Positions 5,423 through 6,166 of a stretch of DNA of 6,166 bases are shown here, piece after piece. Where the stretch lies: NCBI GenBank assembly GCA_017997515.1, contig JAGOEY010000067.1, positions 1 to 6,166 of the forward strand, read 5' to 3'. A program made the position numbers and the translations under genes. The stretch is from Burkholderiaceae bacterium. GTDB lineage: Bacteria > Pseudomonadota > Gammaproteobacteria > Burkholderiales > Burkholderiaceae. Below the pieces are notes generated by a model. That model saw only the letters and a program-made list of their open reading frames with translations, was not told the origin of the DNA and did not search any database. Within the stretch, counting starts at the first letter, position 1. The number at the start of each line of letters is the position of its first letter.

Positions 5423-5452
5423 TTGAATGGGGGGAGGTCAGTCCGCTACAAT
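5423..5452 (+). promoter_or_regulatory. Sigma-70-type promoter of the petA operon
   Basis: TTGAAT (5423-5428) and TACAAT (5447-5452) match the -35 and -10 consensus at four and five of six positions, with an 18-bp spacing. Transcription would start near 5459, leaving about 35 bases of leader containing GAGGA (5485-5489) before the petA ATG. This is the clearest promoter in the window. An imperfect hairpin (CCACC 5384-5388 with GGTGG 5398-5402) lies upstream in the mscL-petA gap. Confidence 0.65.
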
Positions 5453-5494
5453 CCCGGGTTGACCCCAATCAAGCGGTGAAAATCGAGGACCCCC

Positions 5495-6109
5495 ATGAGT
5501 GACATTTCAGTCGACACCCCCCGAATCGACAACAGCAAAAGGACTTGGATCATTGCGTCCTCCTGTGCTGGTGCGGTGGCAGGCGTTGCCGTTGCCGTAC
5601 CTTTCGTCAGCTCCTTTCAGCCATCAGAGCGTGCCAAAGCCGCCGGCGCTGCCGTAGAAGTTGACATCAGCGGTATCAGCCCTGGTGAAAAAATCACCGT
5701 GGAATGGCGCGGCAAACCGGTGTGGATTCTTCGCCGCACACCCGAACAAATCGCAGAGCTGCCCCAGAACGACGCCCAGCTGGCAGACCCACAGTCCCTG
5801 CGTAACCCTGCGGAATTCACGCCCGAATACGCACGCAACGAAGCCCGCTCCATCAAGCCCGAGTACCTCGTGGTGGTCGGCATCTGCCCGCACCTGGGTT
5901 GCTCACCTACGGCCAAGTTCCAGGCCGGCCCGCAGCCCTCGCTGCCCGACAACTGGGCCGGCGGTTTCCTCTGCCCTTGCCATGGTTCGACCTTCGACAT
6001 GGCCGGCCGCGTCTTCAAGAACAAGCCATCCCCCGACAATCTGCCCGTTCCGCCGCACATGTATCTGTCAGATACCCGTCTGCTGATCGGTGAAGACAAG
6101 AAGGCCTGA
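5495..6109 (+). CDS. petA: Rieske iron-sulfur subunit of the cytochrome bc1 complex
   Basis: PetA carries the [2Fe-2S] cluster that takes one electron from ubiquinol at the Qo site and passes it to cytochrome c1. The 204-residue protein has a single N-terminal membrane anchor (about 18-39), a flexible FQPSERAKAAG hinge (41-51) and the Rieske fold. Cluster boxes are CPHLGC (131-136) and CPCHGS (160-165): Cys131, His133, Cys160 and His163 are the ligands, and Cys136-Cys162 the stabilising disulfide expected from the family. The leader NSKRTWII (13-20) looks like a Tat signal but has Lys-Arg in place of Arg-Arg. Such anchors normally stay uncleaved in this family. GAGGA (5485-5489) lies five bases before the ATG. 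It is the first gene of petABC, 13 bp before petB, under the promoter at 5423-5452. Its export probably depends on the Tat system encoded at the start of the window. Confidence 0.97.
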   Translation: MSDISVDTPRIDNSKRTWIIASSCAGAVAGVAVAVPFVSSFQPSERAKAAGAAVEVDISGISPGEKITVEWRGKPVWILRRTPEQIAELPQNDAQLADPQSLRNPAEFTPEYARNEARSIKPEYLVVVGICPHLGCSPTAKFQAGPQPSLPDNWAGGFLCPCHGSTFDMAGRVFKNKPSPDNLPVPPHMYLSDTRLLIGEDKKA

Positions 6110-6122
6110 GGGAGAAAACACC

Positions 6123-6166
6123 ATGGCAGCTGAAATCAAAGAAATCTCCCCCAACGCCCCCGCAGG
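6123..6166 (+). CDS. petB: Start of cytochrome b gene (bc1 complex), cut by the window end
   Basis: Only the first 14 codons and two further bases are present, reading MAAEIKEISPNAPA. GGGAG at 6110-6114 is a good ribosome-binding site eight bases before the ATG, and the gene starts 13 bp after petA. The identification rests mainly on the nearly invariant petA-petB-petC order in proteobacteria; the hydrophilic start ending in PNAPAG agrees with beta-proteobacterial cytochrome b proteins as I recall them. The haem-binding membrane helices lie beyond the window. Confidence 0.8.
   Translation, partial: MAAEIKEISPNAPA

Overview
The window looks like ordinary chromosome from a GC-rich betaproteobacterium of the Burkholderiales, most likely Comamonadaceae (Rhodoferax/Polaromonas/Acidovorax-like). 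This placement rests on protein style (TatB with a basic C-terminal tail, PetA with a KR leader), on gene order, and on two copies of a short palindromic repeat that I recall as typical of that family. No database was consulted.

Layout. Bases 1-84 are a leader holding an imperfect hairpin. Bases 85-1713 carry tatA-tatB-tatC, the twin-arginine translocon, ending in a strong intrinsic terminator (1753-1797) that is built into a repeat copy. Bases 1821-2966 (minus strand, convergent with tatC) encode a membrane-anchored HtrA-type serine protease with one PDZ domain. A 113-bp divergent gap (2967-3079) holds a G-rich tract and a 16-bp dyad. Bases 3080-3832 encode a Nif3/YbgI-type metal protein carrying a second repeat copy inside its reading frame. 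It overlaps pdxA (3829-4887, vitamin B6 synthesis) by ATGA. The pdxA terminator overlaps its own stop codon and runs into the end of mscL (4906-5331, minus strand). A sigma-70-like promoter (5423-5452) then drives petA (5495-6109, Rieske protein of the bc1 complex) and the beginning of petB (6123 to the window end).

How they fit together. Most products act at the cell envelope: a protein exporter, a quality-control protease, an osmotic safety valve and a respiratory complex. The Rieske protein is a classical Tat substrate, so the exporter and a likely client lie about 4 kb apart. PdxA and the Nif3 protein are cytoplasmic.

No gene here belongs to an obviously new system. The least ordinary signals are the palindromic repeat, which is a terminator in one place and 19 codons of protein in another; the correctly phased A-run it brings into the Nif3 frame, from which a -1 shift would read straight into pdxA; and the falling strength of translation signals from tatA to tatC.
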